From NCBI GenBank assembly GCA_016788865.1, contig JAEUSB010000007.1:17973-81972 (forward strand): DNA of 64,000 nucleotides. The letters run 5' to 3'. Below, piece after piece: positions 1-8,453 of this stretch. The position numbers were made by a program, and so were the translations under genes. This stretch comes from Leptospirales bacterium (GTDB lineage Bacteria; Spirochaetota; Leptospiria; Leptospirales; Leptonemataceae). The notes beneath the pieces are model-generated. The model was given only the letters and a program-made list of their open reading frames with translations. It had not been told where the DNA came from and did not search any database. Position 1 is the first letter of the stretch. Every line of letters starts with the position of its first letter.

Positions 1-1114
1 TGATCTTCATGGATTCGATCTTGGGTGCCCCTGAAAGCGTTCCGGCCGGGAAAACGGACGCCAGGCCCGAAAACATATCATGATTTCGCGCGATAATCCC
101 AACGACCTCGCTTGAGATGTGCTGAACATGACTGAATCGTTTCACGTCCATTAGCCTACGCACTTTGACCGTTCCCGGTCTTGCAACGCGACCCAGATCA
201 TTTCTATGCAAATCGACAAGCATGTTGTGCTCCGCGATCTCTTTGGGATCGTTGAGCAGCTTACGGGCCAATAGCTTATCGTCGGCCGGGTTCGATCCAC
301 GCTTGGTGGTCCCTGCAAGCGGGAATGTTTCAATCTCGCCCTGGCGAAGGCGGAAGGCCAATTCTGGACTTGCTCCCAGCAAAACCTTGTCTGCGAGCTT
401 CACATAAAACATATGCGGAGATGGATTTACGTCGCGCAGATTCTCGTAGATGGCCACCGGAGATCCCGAAATCTCAAAATCCGACCGGAATCCAATCTGA
501 CATTGAAAGGTATTTCCCTTCAGTATCTCTTCGCGCGTTTCCAGCACCATGGCCGCATGACGTTCTGCCGTGCACGAATCGCCAACAGCCGTAACGCGCG
601 GCCTTTGGTGCTTCTTGAAAGTTGAGTCGTTCAGGACAGTCCGGATCTCTTCGATTCGATTTATATTGTAATAGAAGTAGAATGTCTCGCCAGTCATGGA
701 ATCGTGCGTGAGTCCATCCGTATAAACACCAAACTGAAAGGAGTCAAACTCCGGATGCTCGGCAAGGGCCAGCGAAGGCTCAAAAAAATTCATTGCATCG
801 TAGCCAATGTAGCCTACGAGGCCGCCGCAATAGTTACGTGAAATCATTCCCTCAGGAATGAACTCTTTCAATAGATGGTACGGATTTTCGGATGGGATCA
901 GTTGCCCATCTACCACCAGACCATCCTTTGTTCCGCGAAGGATCTTTTCGGGCGCAAAGCCAATCACGGAATGGCGCGAATCTGCCGTCCATTCACCCAA
1001 CGATTCCAGCATGAAACAGCTGTCATAGCGCTGCTCAATTCGCTGGAACAAATCTAGAAAGTCCACGTCCGGCAGACGCAGGTAGGTCGGCTTGGCCGCT
1101 AACTGGACTTTCAT
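1..1114 (-). CDS. trpE: Anthranilate synthase component I (chorismate-binding), C-terminus cut by window edge
   Basis: Converts chorismate to anthranilate with glutamine-derived ammonia, the first committed step of tryptophan synthesis. Reading leftward from the ATG at 1114, 371 codons are visible before the edge. The N-terminal part has FMLES at residues 34-38, resembling the LLES feedback-inhibition motif of TrpE. The chorismate-binding domain follows with CQIGFRS, PLAGTTKRGSNP, HNMLVDLHRNDLGRVARPG and GTLSGAPKIESMK, the active-site blocks of the TrpE/PabB family. The membrane protein gene upstream ends only 10 bases before this start, so the two are probably cotranscribed. A PabB (aminodeoxychorismate synthase) role is the main alternative; the LES motif favours TrpE. 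Confidence 0.88.
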   Translation of the reverse strand, partial: MKVQLAAKPTYLRLPDVDFLDLFQRIEQRYDSCFMLESLGEWTADSRHSVIGFAPEKILRGTKDGLVVDGQLIPSENPYHLLKEFIPEGMISRNYCGGLVGYIGYDAMNFFEPSLALAEHPEFDSFQFGVYTDGLTHDSMTGETFYFYYNINRIEEIRTVLNDSTFKKHQRPRVTAVGDSCTAERHAAMVLETREEILKGNTFQCQIGFRSDFEISGSPVAIYENLRDVNPSPHMFYVKLADKVLLGASPELAFRLRQGEIETFPLAGTTKRGSNPADDKLLARKLLNDPKEIAEHNMLVDLHRNDLGRVARPGTVKVRRLMDVKRFSHVQHISSEVVGIIARNHDMFSGLASVFPAGTLSGAPKIESMKI

Positions 1115-1124
1115 TTAATGGGGG

Positions 1125-2438
1125 TCACTCCGATTCATGCATACCACGCAAAATCTCATGCTTCAGGCGGTCGAGCAAAAGGGCGGACTGCTTCTGCACA
1201 GATGCGAGATTTTCTTTCGTGGTAAGTTCGGTAATGCCTTCACTCAGAAATTTCTTGAGAATTGCCTTCATTTCCTCGCGCCCTTCCTCGCTTGTCAGGG
1301 CCGATTTCAAGCCATCCTTGATGGAAGCCTCTGCTGCATACAGGACCATCTTTAGAATAGGGGCAAGTGGAGTGCGCAAATAGGTACCCATTGCGGCATA
1401 CACGGAATGAACTGCCAGGGTAGTAATCTGCGGCTCAACATCGGGAAGCACTGTGTCCGTAATCCGGTCGATCTGTGTGTCCAGGAGTTCGCGCGTTACC
1501 TGAACCACTTCGCTCTGCCCGAGTCCATCGGTATCTGTTTTTTCAACGATTACCGCCATCTGATCGAGAATGTTCACGAGGACCATTCCAGATATTTCTT
1601 CTGCAATCAGCGCTGCATTGTCGTGCAGCAGTTCCGGCAGGATGCTCTGGCCAGGAATGAGTCGTGCCTGTTTCATTCTGAAGTAGAGTGGAATCGCGCG
1701 AAGCAATCTCAACCAGACTGCATGATGCGGTGGAATCAGGTTAAAGATTTCAGTGCAGTGGCGAACCGGGAATAAATACCACTTGCGGTGTTGCTTTCTG
1801 GCGATTGCGAGAATCCACCTGGCCAGGAAATCCACCCAGAAGAACAGCACGAACCACATATCGATCTTGAAGAAGTAGTCTTTCATCTCGCCGTCTTCAT
1901 CAATCCAGCGGAAATAGTTCTGACTCATGAGCGGGCGAATCTCACGATCGAAAAACGCTTTCTCTTCTGCAGCCATGGGTCCGGTGAGATTCGCTGTAGT
2001 CCAGAACCGCGTGAATGCATCCTTCGCAGAGTCGTTTCCGTAATGCTTACGCATGCGGTTCTTAATCACCTGCAGAGTTCCGTCCTTTTCAGCGATACTG
2101 AAGTGGCTGAACCCAGGCTTCTGATCGATCATTTCCTTGCTCATGTTGATGAGCTCAGCATAGATTTTTTCTGCATCGCGCGGGTTTGCACCAAAAGCCG
2201 TTGCGAACGCTTTGTCCGCCTGTTCGAGATACGAACTTGTGAAACGGTGGGCCTCTATGCCTTTGACCGGGTCGTACATTTGAACCAGGTTGGGAGCCCG
2301 CTCCAGCAGAATGTCACGCGTTGTGACGCGCATATACGGCAGCTTCCAGAGATAAGCGGCGTCAAAGATTACAAACCCAAAGTTTACCAGGCCGACGAGA
2401 CAAAATAGAATCTGATACACCCGGTTCAAAATCTTCAT
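1125..2438 (-). CDS. Integral membrane protein of unknown function
   Basis: A 437-residue protein I do not recognise. An N-terminal hydrophobic helix (about residues 7-28) is followed by a soluble stretch of about 160 residues, probably outside the membrane. A second hydrophobic segment (MWFVLFFWVDFLARWILAI, about residues 194-212) leads into a basic region with WLRLLRAIPLYFRMKQARLI. The Asp-containing helix followed by an Arg-rich hydrophobic helix loosely recalls S3-S4 of ion-channel-like proteins, but no pore loop is evident. The C-terminal 170 residues look helical and soluble. It sits directly upstream of trpE and diverges from the kinase gene at 2540. Confidence 0.8.
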   Translation of the reverse strand: MKILNRVYQILFCLVGLVNFGFVIFDAAYLWKLPYMRVTTRDILLERAPNLVQMYDPVKGIEAHRFTSSYLEQADKAFATAFGANPRDAEKIYAELINMSKEMIDQKPGFSHFSIAEKDGTLQVIKNRMRKHYGNDSAKDAFTRFWTTANLTGPMAAEEKAFFDREIRPLMSQNYFRWIDEDGEMKDYFFKIDMWFVLFFWVDFLARWILAIARKQHRKWYLFPVRHCTEIFNLIPPHHAVWLRLLRAIPLYFRMKQARLIPGQSILPELLHDNAALIAEEISGMVLVNILDQMAVIVEKTDTDGLGQSEVVQVTRELLDTQIDRITDTVLPDVEPQITTLAVHSVYAAMGTYLRTPLAPILKMVLYAAEASIKDGLKSALTSEEGREEMKAILKKFLSEGITELTTKENLASVQKQSALLLDRLKHEILRGMHESE

Positions 2439-2539
2439 AACTCTCTACTGTTCGGCGCAAGTTTGCCTGTCATTCAATAATTTCCGCATGACGTAGCGAA
2501 AAGAGTTGAATCACCGCGGGAGAACCCTATAACAGCAAC

Positions 2540-3133
2540 ATGGCGGCCGGTCTGTTCGTTGTGTTCGAAGGGATTGATGGATCGGGCAAAAGTACACTCA
2601 CAAAAGCAATCTGGGATGACCTGGGAACCCAGGCTCTGCTGCTCCGCGAACCAACCGGGCTCCATACCGGCAAGCTCATCCGCGAGAAGCTGGCGGCCCC
2701 AAACACCATGTCCCAGAAGGATTGGATTCAGCTTTTTTCAGATGATCGCGCTCTCGACGTAGAGCAGCACCTGACGCCGGCCCTTGCGGCTGGCAAGATA
2801 GTCCTGATGGACCGTTATTATTACTCCACTGCTGCCTACCAGGGCCAGAATCCACCTGATCTTTCGGCGCTGCAAATTGTACAGTCCCAGCAAGCCCTCT
2901 TTCCCCGGCCGGACATGGTGGTGTATCTGGAGATTTCTCCCGATGCGGCCCTTTCACGACTGGGTTCCCGGGCAGGTCTTGAGATATTCGAAACCAAAAG
3001 CCAGCTGGAACGCATTGCAAAGAACTACGACTCAATCATACCAAAGGAAGCTTTGCGCCTCGATGCGGCAAAGCCCGTCGCGACAAATGTTGAGAAAGTA
3101 AAAAAAGCAATTGGAAAGAAGGTTCCCATCTGA
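2540..3133 (+). CDS. tmk: Thymidylate kinase (dTMP kinase family)
   Basis: Phosphorylates dTMP to dTDP in the dTTP pathway. The 197-residue protein starts with a P-loop, FEGIDGSGKST (residues 9-19). REPTG (residues 37-41) corresponds to the family's DR(E/T)PGG-type loop, and DRYYYSTAAYQG (residues 90-101) is the thymidylate kinase signature with the DR(Y/F) motif. The LID region (RLGSRAGLEIFE) is short, and the protein is slightly smaller than typical Tmk (about 205-215 residues). The upstream sequence has no strong ribosome binding site next to the ATG at 2540; no earlier in-frame start fits better. A deoxynucleoside kinase with other specificity is the alternative. Confidence 0.85.
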   Translation: MAAGLFVVFEGIDGSGKSTLTKAIWDDLGTQALLLREPTGLHTGKLIREKLAAPNTMSQKDWIQLFSDDRALDVEQHLTPALAAGKIVLMDRYYYSTAAYQGQNPPDLSALQIVQSQQALFPRPDMVVYLEISPDAALSRLGSRAGLEIFETKSQLERIAKNYDSIIPKEALRLDAAKPVATNVEKVKKAIGKKVPI

Positions 3134-3152
3134 CTGCGGACTGCGGACTCTT

Positions 3153-4163
3153 CTATCTTGTCTCTTCCGTCACGACGAATAGCCCCTGCGCTACGGCCAG
3201 TACTCCCCCAACTTGATTAAGAATCTCTCCGCTGAGGAAGACCTTGCGTCGTTCACGTCTCAGCAGAATTGCCTTCAATTCCAATGGTTCGCCAATCTTG
3301 CACGGTTGCTTGAAGTCCACGTTTAGATTTGCGGTAAAGCCCTTAAAGCCCTGACCCTTCATCGCTTTCGCCATGACCTCGTCCAGGAGTAGCGAGATAA
3401 AGCCTCCGTGCATGAACTGCGGATGCCCGGCCATCCAACCGGGAGGGGTAAACCAGCTATGAGCCTGGCCGCTGTTCTTAAAATACAGGAAAGGAAGTGC
3501 AATTCCGGGGTCGTTTCCGGCGCCACATCCAAAACATACTGTTCCAGTTTCGGGACGGAAAACTACAATATTTGAATCCAGTTCGAGAGGCTCAATTACG
3601 TGCAAACGGACTCGAGTGTGTGCCGTTGTTTCTACGTATGCATAGTAGGGTCCAAAGCTCTCAATTGATCTACCCATCTCGATGATCAACTCCCTGTTGA
3701 GCAATCCCCATTGGCCGACGGGTGCCGGGTAAAGCAAGGCCTCTGCATTGCCAGCATAGCGCAATTGGACAGGATCAAATACGACTGATAGCCCGGGTGC
3801 GTAGTACAATTTTCCATCTACCAGCTTCTGGAATACCATGGGAGTGTGTGATGCTTTGATAAAGTTCAACTCACGACCGCATGGTGAAAGATATGGATAT
3901 TCCGGATGGCTCCCTGTATCATTGGACTTCAAGCGTGCAAAGAAGAAGTCCAGAAAAGCCGGGTCGCTGAGTTCGGTTCCATCGTGAAAGAGCCTGCCCT
4001 GCCGGTCTATAGTGTAGAAATACTCGCGTTCCAATGTATCTCCTGTGGTCCATCCGGCCACGATGGCCGCAATTTCAAGGCAACGACCCTGAGTGACCGC
4101 CAGCCAGCACTTTCCTAAAAAATGCCAGGAATTTGTTTTTTCTGTCACACCCATATGATACAT
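3153..4163 (-). CDS. Fusion of UPF0598/DUF4505 domain with a PaaI-type hotdog thioesterase
   Basis: Two domains in 336 residues. From about residue 40, REYFYTIDRQGRLFHDGTE, DPAFLDFFFARLK, PYLSPCGRELNFIKASHTP and a GQWGLLNRELIIEMG block match the uncharacterised UPF0598 (DUF4505, human C8orf82) family as I recall it. From about residue 200, CFGCGAGNDPGIALPF, FMHGGFISLLLDEVMAKAM (near residue 250) and a core ending in LFVVTEETR are a single hotdog fold of the PaaI/4HBT acyl-CoA thioesterase type. The open frame runs back to 4532 inside rmuC on the other strand; I take ATG 4163 (or 4154) because the divergent rmuC starts at 4171 and homology begins after it. Function of the DUF4505 half is unknown. 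Confidence 0.82.
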   Translation of the reverse strand: MYHMGVTEKTNSWHFLGKCWLAVTQGRCLEIAAIVAGWTTGDTLEREYFYTIDRQGRLFHDGTELSDPAFLDFFFARLKSNDTGSHPEYPYLSPCGRELNFIKASHTPMVFQKLVDGKLYYAPGLSVVFDPVQLRYAGNAEALLYPAPVGQWGLLNRELIIEMGRSIESFGPYYAYVETTAHTRVRLHVIEPLELDSNIVVFRPETGTVCFGCGAGNDPGIALPFLYFKNSGQAHSWFTPPGWMAGHPQFMHGGFISLLLDEVMAKAMKGQGFKGFTANLNVDFKQPCKIGEPLELKAILLRRERRKVFLSGEILNQVGGVLAVAQGLFVVTEETR

Positions 4164-4170
4164 TGTCTCT

Positions 4171-5448
4171 ATGACTGATTTTCTCCTGGCTTTCAACGCC
4201 CTGGCTATTTCTGCAACTCTGGGTCTTATGCTCATTCTGTTCCTGCGTCGCCAGGGCTCCGCGGATCCCGGTCTCGACCGGAGATTGGACAGCCAGGAGA
4301 AGCAAATCGAGAAACTGGAACGGGGACTCCGGGAGGAGATCGCGCGAAATCGCACGGAGGCCACGACGTCCGCTCGGCAGGGTCGGGAAGAACTACAAAA
4401 TTCTCTCCACAAAATGACGGAGTCAAATGCAGCCCGATTGACGGATATGTCCCGCCTGCAGCAACAGAGTCTCGATACAATGCGCAAGACGGTGGAAGAT
4501 CGCCTCCGACTCTTGCAGGAAGATAACGTCAAGAAACTGGAAGAAATGCGCTCTACAGTGGATGAAAAGCTTCAATCCACGCTGGAACGGCGACTGTCGG
4601 ATTCGTTCCGGCTCGTGAGTGAACGGCTGGAGCAGGTACACAAAGGTCTTGGGGAGATGCAACACCTTGCCGTGGGCGTGGGTGACTTGAAAAAGGTCCT
4701 GGCAAACGTCAAGACGCGAGGCAACTGGGGAGAGATTCAACTTTCCCTTTTGCTTGAACAAATCCTTTCGCCAGATCAGTACGATAAGAACGTTCGCACG
4801 CGCACCAGCGGGTCTGACTATGTTGAATTCGCGATCAAGATCCCAATAAACGATCAGATCATGTGGCTTCCTGTGGATTCTAAGTTTCCGCAGGATGTGT
4901 ATGATCGCCTGGTTGTGGCACAGGAGAATGCAGATCCCGATCTGGTGGAAAAGGCAGGCCGCGATCTGGAGAGCTTTATCAAGAAATCGGCGCGCGAAAT
5001 TGCAGACAAATACGTTGAGCCACCTCGCACAACGGATTATGCAATTCTCTTTCTACCAACAGAGGGACTTTATGCTGAAGTGATTCGTCGCACCGGGCTT
5101 GTTACAACTTTGCAAGCAGATTTCAGAGTAGCAGTGGCAGGGCCAACCACACTGGCAGCACTTCTCAATACGTTTCAAATGGGTTTTCGCACCATGGCCA
5201 TCCAGAAACGCTCCAATGAGGTTTGGGAATTGCTGGAGGAGATCCAACATGACTTTGGAAAGTTTGGCGTCCTACTTGAAAAGACGCAGAAAAAATTACA
5301 GGACGCAACGGATTCCATACACACTGTTCGCGGAAAGGCAGATCGAATGCAGAAGCGACTTGCCCAGGCCGGTACCTATCATGTGACGGATGGCGCAGGA
5401 ATTGTAAACGGCGAACAGGAAGCCCAGGAGTTACTCGGGCTCAAGTGA
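4171..5448 (+). CDS. rmuC: DNA recombination protein RmuC
   Basis: A 425-residue membrane-anchored protein of the RmuC family, which limits recombination at inverted repeats and carries a predicted restriction-endonuclease-like fold. One N-terminal transmembrane helix (residues 4-26) is followed by a long charged coiled coil (about 35-165). The conserved core has KTRGNWGEIQLSLLLEQIL, VDSKFPQDVYDRL, TTDYAILFLPTEGLYAEV and FQMGFRTMAIQKRS. Length fits the family. The start is 8 bases from the divergent start of the DUF4505-thioesterase gene, so the promoters must overlap or lie within the genes. Confidence 0.93.
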   Translation: MTDFLLAFNALAISATLGLMLILFLRRQGSADPGLDRRLDSQEKQIEKLERGLREEIARNRTEATTSARQGREELQNSLHKMTESNAARLTDMSRLQQQSLDTMRKTVEDRLRLLQEDNVKKLEEMRSTVDEKLQSTLERRLSDSFRLVSERLEQVHKGLGEMQHLAVGVGDLKKVLANVKTRGNWGEIQLSLLLEQILSPDQYDKNVRTRTSGSDYVEFAIKIPINDQIMWLPVDSKFPQDVYDRLVVAQENADPDLVEKAGRDLESFIKKSAREIADKYVEPPRTTDYAILFLPTEGLYAEVIRRTGLVTTLQADFRVAVAGPTTLAALLNTFQMGFRTMAIQKRSNEVWELLEEIQHDFGKFGVLLEKTQKKLQDATDSIHTVRGKADRMQKRLAQAGTYHVTDGAGIVNGEQEAQELLGLK

Positions 5449-5495
5449 GGGCTGTGTCTACCGTCATCGGATGATTTCCGGGCTCCGCGCGACGG

Positions 5496-6197
5496 TCAGC
5501 AGCCGGCCAGCGCGCGTCTAAACTCGCCGCGCCGGAGCCAGGTGCGAAATTCCGCCTGCCAGTCATTTGGCCATTGGAGCGCGGCAGGAACATCGTATAG
5601 TTGGCGCGTCTGGTAGGAAGTTTTCAGAAAGCGTTCCAGCTGACCCTTTTGCCAGACGAATAACACGAAAGCGGATGAACGCGCGGCCACCTGGATCGCT
5701 CGCTCACGCGAGCTCAGATCCACTGACTCCCAGGATTTCAAATCGACGTCTGATAAATCAATCTTCCCAGACGTTAAGCGGTCAATCAACCATTGCGGAA
5801 TGGATGCATTCGAACCGCAGGCAGCTGCATTGCTCTCAAGGAAATAGGCAAGACCTTCATGCAGCCAGTACGGCGTGTCCGGGCGATTCAGATCCAGCAG
5901 CGCATGGGCCAGCTCGTGCCGCGCTGAATCAGATTTTGCATTGGGATCAAGACCAATCACCTTCTTTCGCGAATCGTACGCTGCAGGTATACTGGCGCTC
6001 CTAAAGACAATCCGAATGGGTTCGCGCATGGGAAAGAAACGCGACCAATTCTCGCCGGTACGAGCCAGATTGTCGATCTGTCCCGCCGAAGGGGAGCCTT
6101 CGATGATGAACCCATCGCGCTGTCGCTGAAGGTGACATTGAAGCGAAAAGACAAGCACGAAAGTTAGAGTCGGAGTTAGCCTGGCGCAAAGGGCCAT
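5496..6197 (-). CDS. Putative lipoprotein with HExxH metallopeptidase-like motif
   Basis: From the ATG at 6197 the 233-residue product begins with a signal peptide ending in VFSLQC, a relaxed spirochaete lipobox, so it should be a lipoprotein outside the inner membrane. The motif ARHELAHALLDLN (near residue 100) followed by YWLHEGLAYFLES is the HExxH...E arrangement of gluzincin peptidases of the peptidase MA-like group. The frame runs further upstream but that part lies inside the STAS gene and lacks a signal sequence. It starts 20 bases after the STAS gene, so the two are likely cotranscribed. Substrate is unknown, and catalysis is inferred from the motif alone. Confidence 0.78.
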   Translation of the reverse strand: MALCARLTPTLTFVLVFSLQCHLQRQRDGFIIEGSPSAGQIDNLARTGENWSRFFPMREPIRIVFRSASIPAAYDSRKKVIGLDPNAKSDSARHELAHALLDLNRPDTPYWLHEGLAYFLESNAAACGSNASIPQWLIDRLTSGKIDLSDVDLKSWESVDLSSRERAIQVAARSSAFVLFVWQKGQLERFLKTSYQTRQLYDVPAALQWPNDWQAEFRTWLRRGEFRRALAGC

Positions 6198-6216
6198 GAT
6201 CCCGGGACTGTTTGCG

Positions 6217-6543
6217 TCAGGTGGCGCGTGGAACGATCTCTGCAATCTTCTGCACTTCCACGAGTTCAAGAATAACGCGAATCTTCCGGTCGACGCCCAG
6301 GAATCTGAACGCGGACTTGCCACGGGTCTGTTCCTGGAAGAGTCTGTGAATTGTCACAAGCTCCGTAATTCCAAGAGAATTGAGATATTCCACTGCTTCG
6401 AAGTCAATTTCCACCAGAGTGACGTCCGCGGTGACAAACGGTGCCGCTTTCAGGGCAGCAAGAACGTAATTGCTACCGTCAAGACGAGGGTGCAGTATGC
6501 GGATTCGAACTACCTGTCCGTCTTTTGTGACTTCTGCGTGCAC
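6217..6543 (-). CDS. STAS-domain protein (anti-sigma factor antagonist-like)
   Basis: A 108-residue single STAS domain: a hydrophobic first strand (GQVVRIRILHPRLDG), VTLVEIDFEAVEYLNSLGI and a closing helix. The NSLGI loop has Ser where SpoIIAA/RsbV proteins carry the phosphorylatable residue, so partner-switching control is plausible. The start is unusual. The only start in frame is GTG 6543, which has no adjacent ribosome binding site. A GAGGAAATC site at about 6570 is spaced instead for an ATG in another frame that stops after 18 codons. No sigma factor or RsbW-type kinase is in the window. Confidence 0.8.
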   Translation of the reverse strand: MHAEVTKDGQVVRIRILHPRLDGSNYVLAALKAAPFVTADVTLVEIDFEAVEYLNSLGITELVTIHRLFQEQTRGKSAFRFLGVDRKIRVILELVEVQKIAEIVPRAT

Positions 6544-6616
6544 ATAGCCAGAAAACCCATGCCCATGATTTCCTCAAATAAAAACTTGAATGCGCATTCA
6601 GGCCGGGAGCCAATTC

Positions 6617-7648
6617 ATGCAAAAAATGCCAAAAGGGATAGCTATCGTGGCCCAACGGGTCGTCCGCTTCTGCCGCGAGCATCCAGCGATCGCACTTTGC
6701 ACCAGCACAACCCTGGCGCAATTCTTCTTCCTGCGCAGCCTTCCATGGCCTTACGCTCTGATGATGCTTATTCCCGCGACAGGCATCACCTATTTAGTGC
6801 TTCGACTGACGCTCCCCTGGCTCATTCGCAGGTTTAATAGACCTGGCCGCCGCTACGTAGAACTCCTCATTGCGCTCGTCTGTTTTACATTCATCTATAC
6901 AACGTTGACGCTCCCCTGGTGGAGCTTGATTCTCATGTTGCTGCTCTGGCTCTGGATGATCTTTCAAGTCACGGAGAAGGCTGCCGGGCATTTCTGGACC
7001 GCTCTGGCCGGCCTGCTAATCTTTGTTCTCTTCTTGCTGGCCCACCGGCTGTTGCTGCTTGAGCAGGGCCTGCTCTATGCCTTCATGCAACGATCAAAAC
7101 CGGAACCGCAATTGCGCATGCAAGGTGGTCTCGCGGAAGCTACAGTTGAACGCGATGGAAAACCTGTCCTGGGTCTGGAGATTCCCAAAAGCCGCACCTT
7201 TATTACGCCAAGAGTCATTCAGGAATCGGAGATGTTTTCAGGTGGCATTCCTCTTGGAGCGATTGGTGGACGTGATCCCTGGGATCATCCTACGATAATC
7301 TTTTCTGAACTCATGCAGCCGGAACGCGGGAACGGTCTGGGGGTTTTCCTGGGCGGAATGAATTTCGCAGGAACAGTAGAAATGGCAAGCGCAGCCCAGG
7401 TTGACAGGTTGGCCTTCGCAGGATTTGAACTCGATGGCATCGCGTTTGAGTTTCGGCTGCCAAAGAATCGTAAGCGAATGCGCATGGGCTTCTACTGTTC
7501 ACCCAAATTTGATACGGCAATTGTACTCTACGAGGAGGTAGAGCCCGGCTTCCCGCACAGTCCCACTATACTCAAGACACTTGACTCGCTACGTCCGGGG
7601 ATTCAAAAAGGGAATCCCAATTGCACACTGCGACCTGCAAAGCCTTGA
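6617..7648 (+). CDS. Multi-pass membrane protein of unknown function
   Basis: A 343-residue protein with four or five hydrophobic helices in the first 170 residues (including ALMMLIPATGITYLVLRLTL and LIALVCFTFIYTTLTL), then a soluble domain of about 180 residues. The soluble part contains SRTFITPRVIQESEMF and GIPLGAIGGRDPWDHP and I do not recognise it. The ATG at 6617 is preferred over ATG 6590 because GGGAG lies about 10 bases upstream. It is divergent from the STAS gene and 33 bases upstream of the cyclophilin gene, with which it may be cotranscribed. Confidence 0.75.
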   Translation: MQKMPKGIAIVAQRVVRFCREHPAIALCTSTTLAQFFFLRSLPWPYALMMLIPATGITYLVLRLTLPWLIRRFNRPGRRYVELLIALVCFTFIYTTLTLPWWSLILMLLLWLWMIFQVTEKAAGHFWTALAGLLIFVLFLLAHRLLLLEQGLLYAFMQRSKPEPQLRMQGGLAEATVERDGKPVLGLEIPKSRTFITPRVIQESEMFSGGIPLGAIGGRDPWDHPTIIFSELMQPERGNGLGVFLGGMNFAGTVEMASAAQVDRLAFAGFELDGIAFEFRLPKNRKRMRMGFYCSPKFDTAIVLYEEVEPGFPHSPTILKTLDSLRPGIQKGNPNCTLRPAKP

Positions 7649-7681
7649 CATCCTGAGATTGTTTTCGAACGATCTCACATC

Positions 7682-8446
7682 ATGTTTTCAAAACACGCAA
7701 AGCTCATTTTCACACTCAGCCTGATAGCAGGAACAACGCTTTTTTGCTCACAGAATATGGAAGCCAAACTACCAGCGCGACCGGGATTATTCGCAGTTAT
7801 TGATACAACGCAAGGAGCGCTTGCAATTGAACTCTTTCCCGATGCAGCTCCAAAGACTGTTCAGAACTTCATCGACCTGGCTAAAAAGGGGTTCTACAAA
7901 GGAATTGTTTTTCATCGCGTGATTCCTGACTTCATGGCGCAAACCGGAGATCCAACCGGATCCGGTTCCGGCGGACCTGGCTATCAGTTTGAAGACGAAA
8001 TCAGCGCAAAGGCGCTGGGCCTCGACAAGACCAAAGTTAAAGAAGCACCAGAGTACGGACGTCAGGCACAACAGCTTGCGATTAAGAACCTCCGGATCTC
8101 AAGTCAGGCAGAGCTGAATCAACGCCGCGCACAAATGGAAGCTGAGATGCGCAAGATAGGCGAGATGTCCGTCGAGGAAGTACTGACGCAAAGCGGATAT
8201 TCATTTCAGAATAGTCTTCCGTCAAAACAACCGGTGAAAGGAGCCCTTGCGATGGCCAACGCTGGACCAAATACTAACGGTTCACAGTTCTTCATAAATC
8301 AGGTGGACACGCCTCATCTGGCGGGTTTACACACAGTCTTTGGTCAACTGGAAGCAACGGACGCTGCTATCCTGGATAAGATAATTGCGGCTGGAAACGG
8401 GAACACAAAGATCAAAGACATTCACATTTTCGACAAGCGCAAGTAA
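7682..8446 (+). CDS. Exported cyclophilin-type peptidyl-prolyl cis-trans isomerase
   Basis: A 254-residue protein with a signal peptide (residues 1-28) whose Cys at 21 (LFCS) is a poor lipobox, so a periplasmic fate is likely. The cyclophilin domain has FPDAAPKTVQNFIDLAKKG, VFHRVIPDFMAQTGDPTGSG (catalytic Arg in FHRV), ALAMANAGPNTNGSQFFI and HTVFGQL. Between the GDPTG loop and the AMAN block lies an insert of roughly 80 residues (KALGLDKTKVKEAPEYGRQA onward), absent from minimal cyclophilins but common in longer bacterial forms. It should help fold envelope proteins. It converges with the pmbA gene, whose stop lies 8 bases away. Confidence 0.92.
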   Translation: MFSKHAKLIFTLSLIAGTTLFCSQNMEAKLPARPGLFAVIDTTQGALAIELFPDAAPKTVQNFIDLAKKGFYKGIVFHRVIPDFMAQTGDPTGSGSGGPGYQFEDEISAKALGLDKTKVKEAPEYGRQAQQLAIKNLRISSQAELNQRRAQMEAEMRKIGEMSVEEVLTQSGYSFQNSLPSKQPVKGALAMANAGPNTNGSQFFINQVDTPHLAGLHTVFGQLEATDAAILDKIIAAGNGNTKIKDIHIFDKRK

Positions 8447-8453
8447 CGGGTAG

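Noticed and set aside
1788..2408. Long frame of 206 codons on the plus strand
   Set aside because: It lies wholly opposite the membrane protein gene, which has signal-like and membrane segments; the plus-strand product has no recognisable pattern.
4164..4532. Upstream extension of the thioesterase frame
   Set aside because: It lies over the rmuC start on the other strand, is Arg/Ser-rich shadow sequence and precedes the homologous domain.
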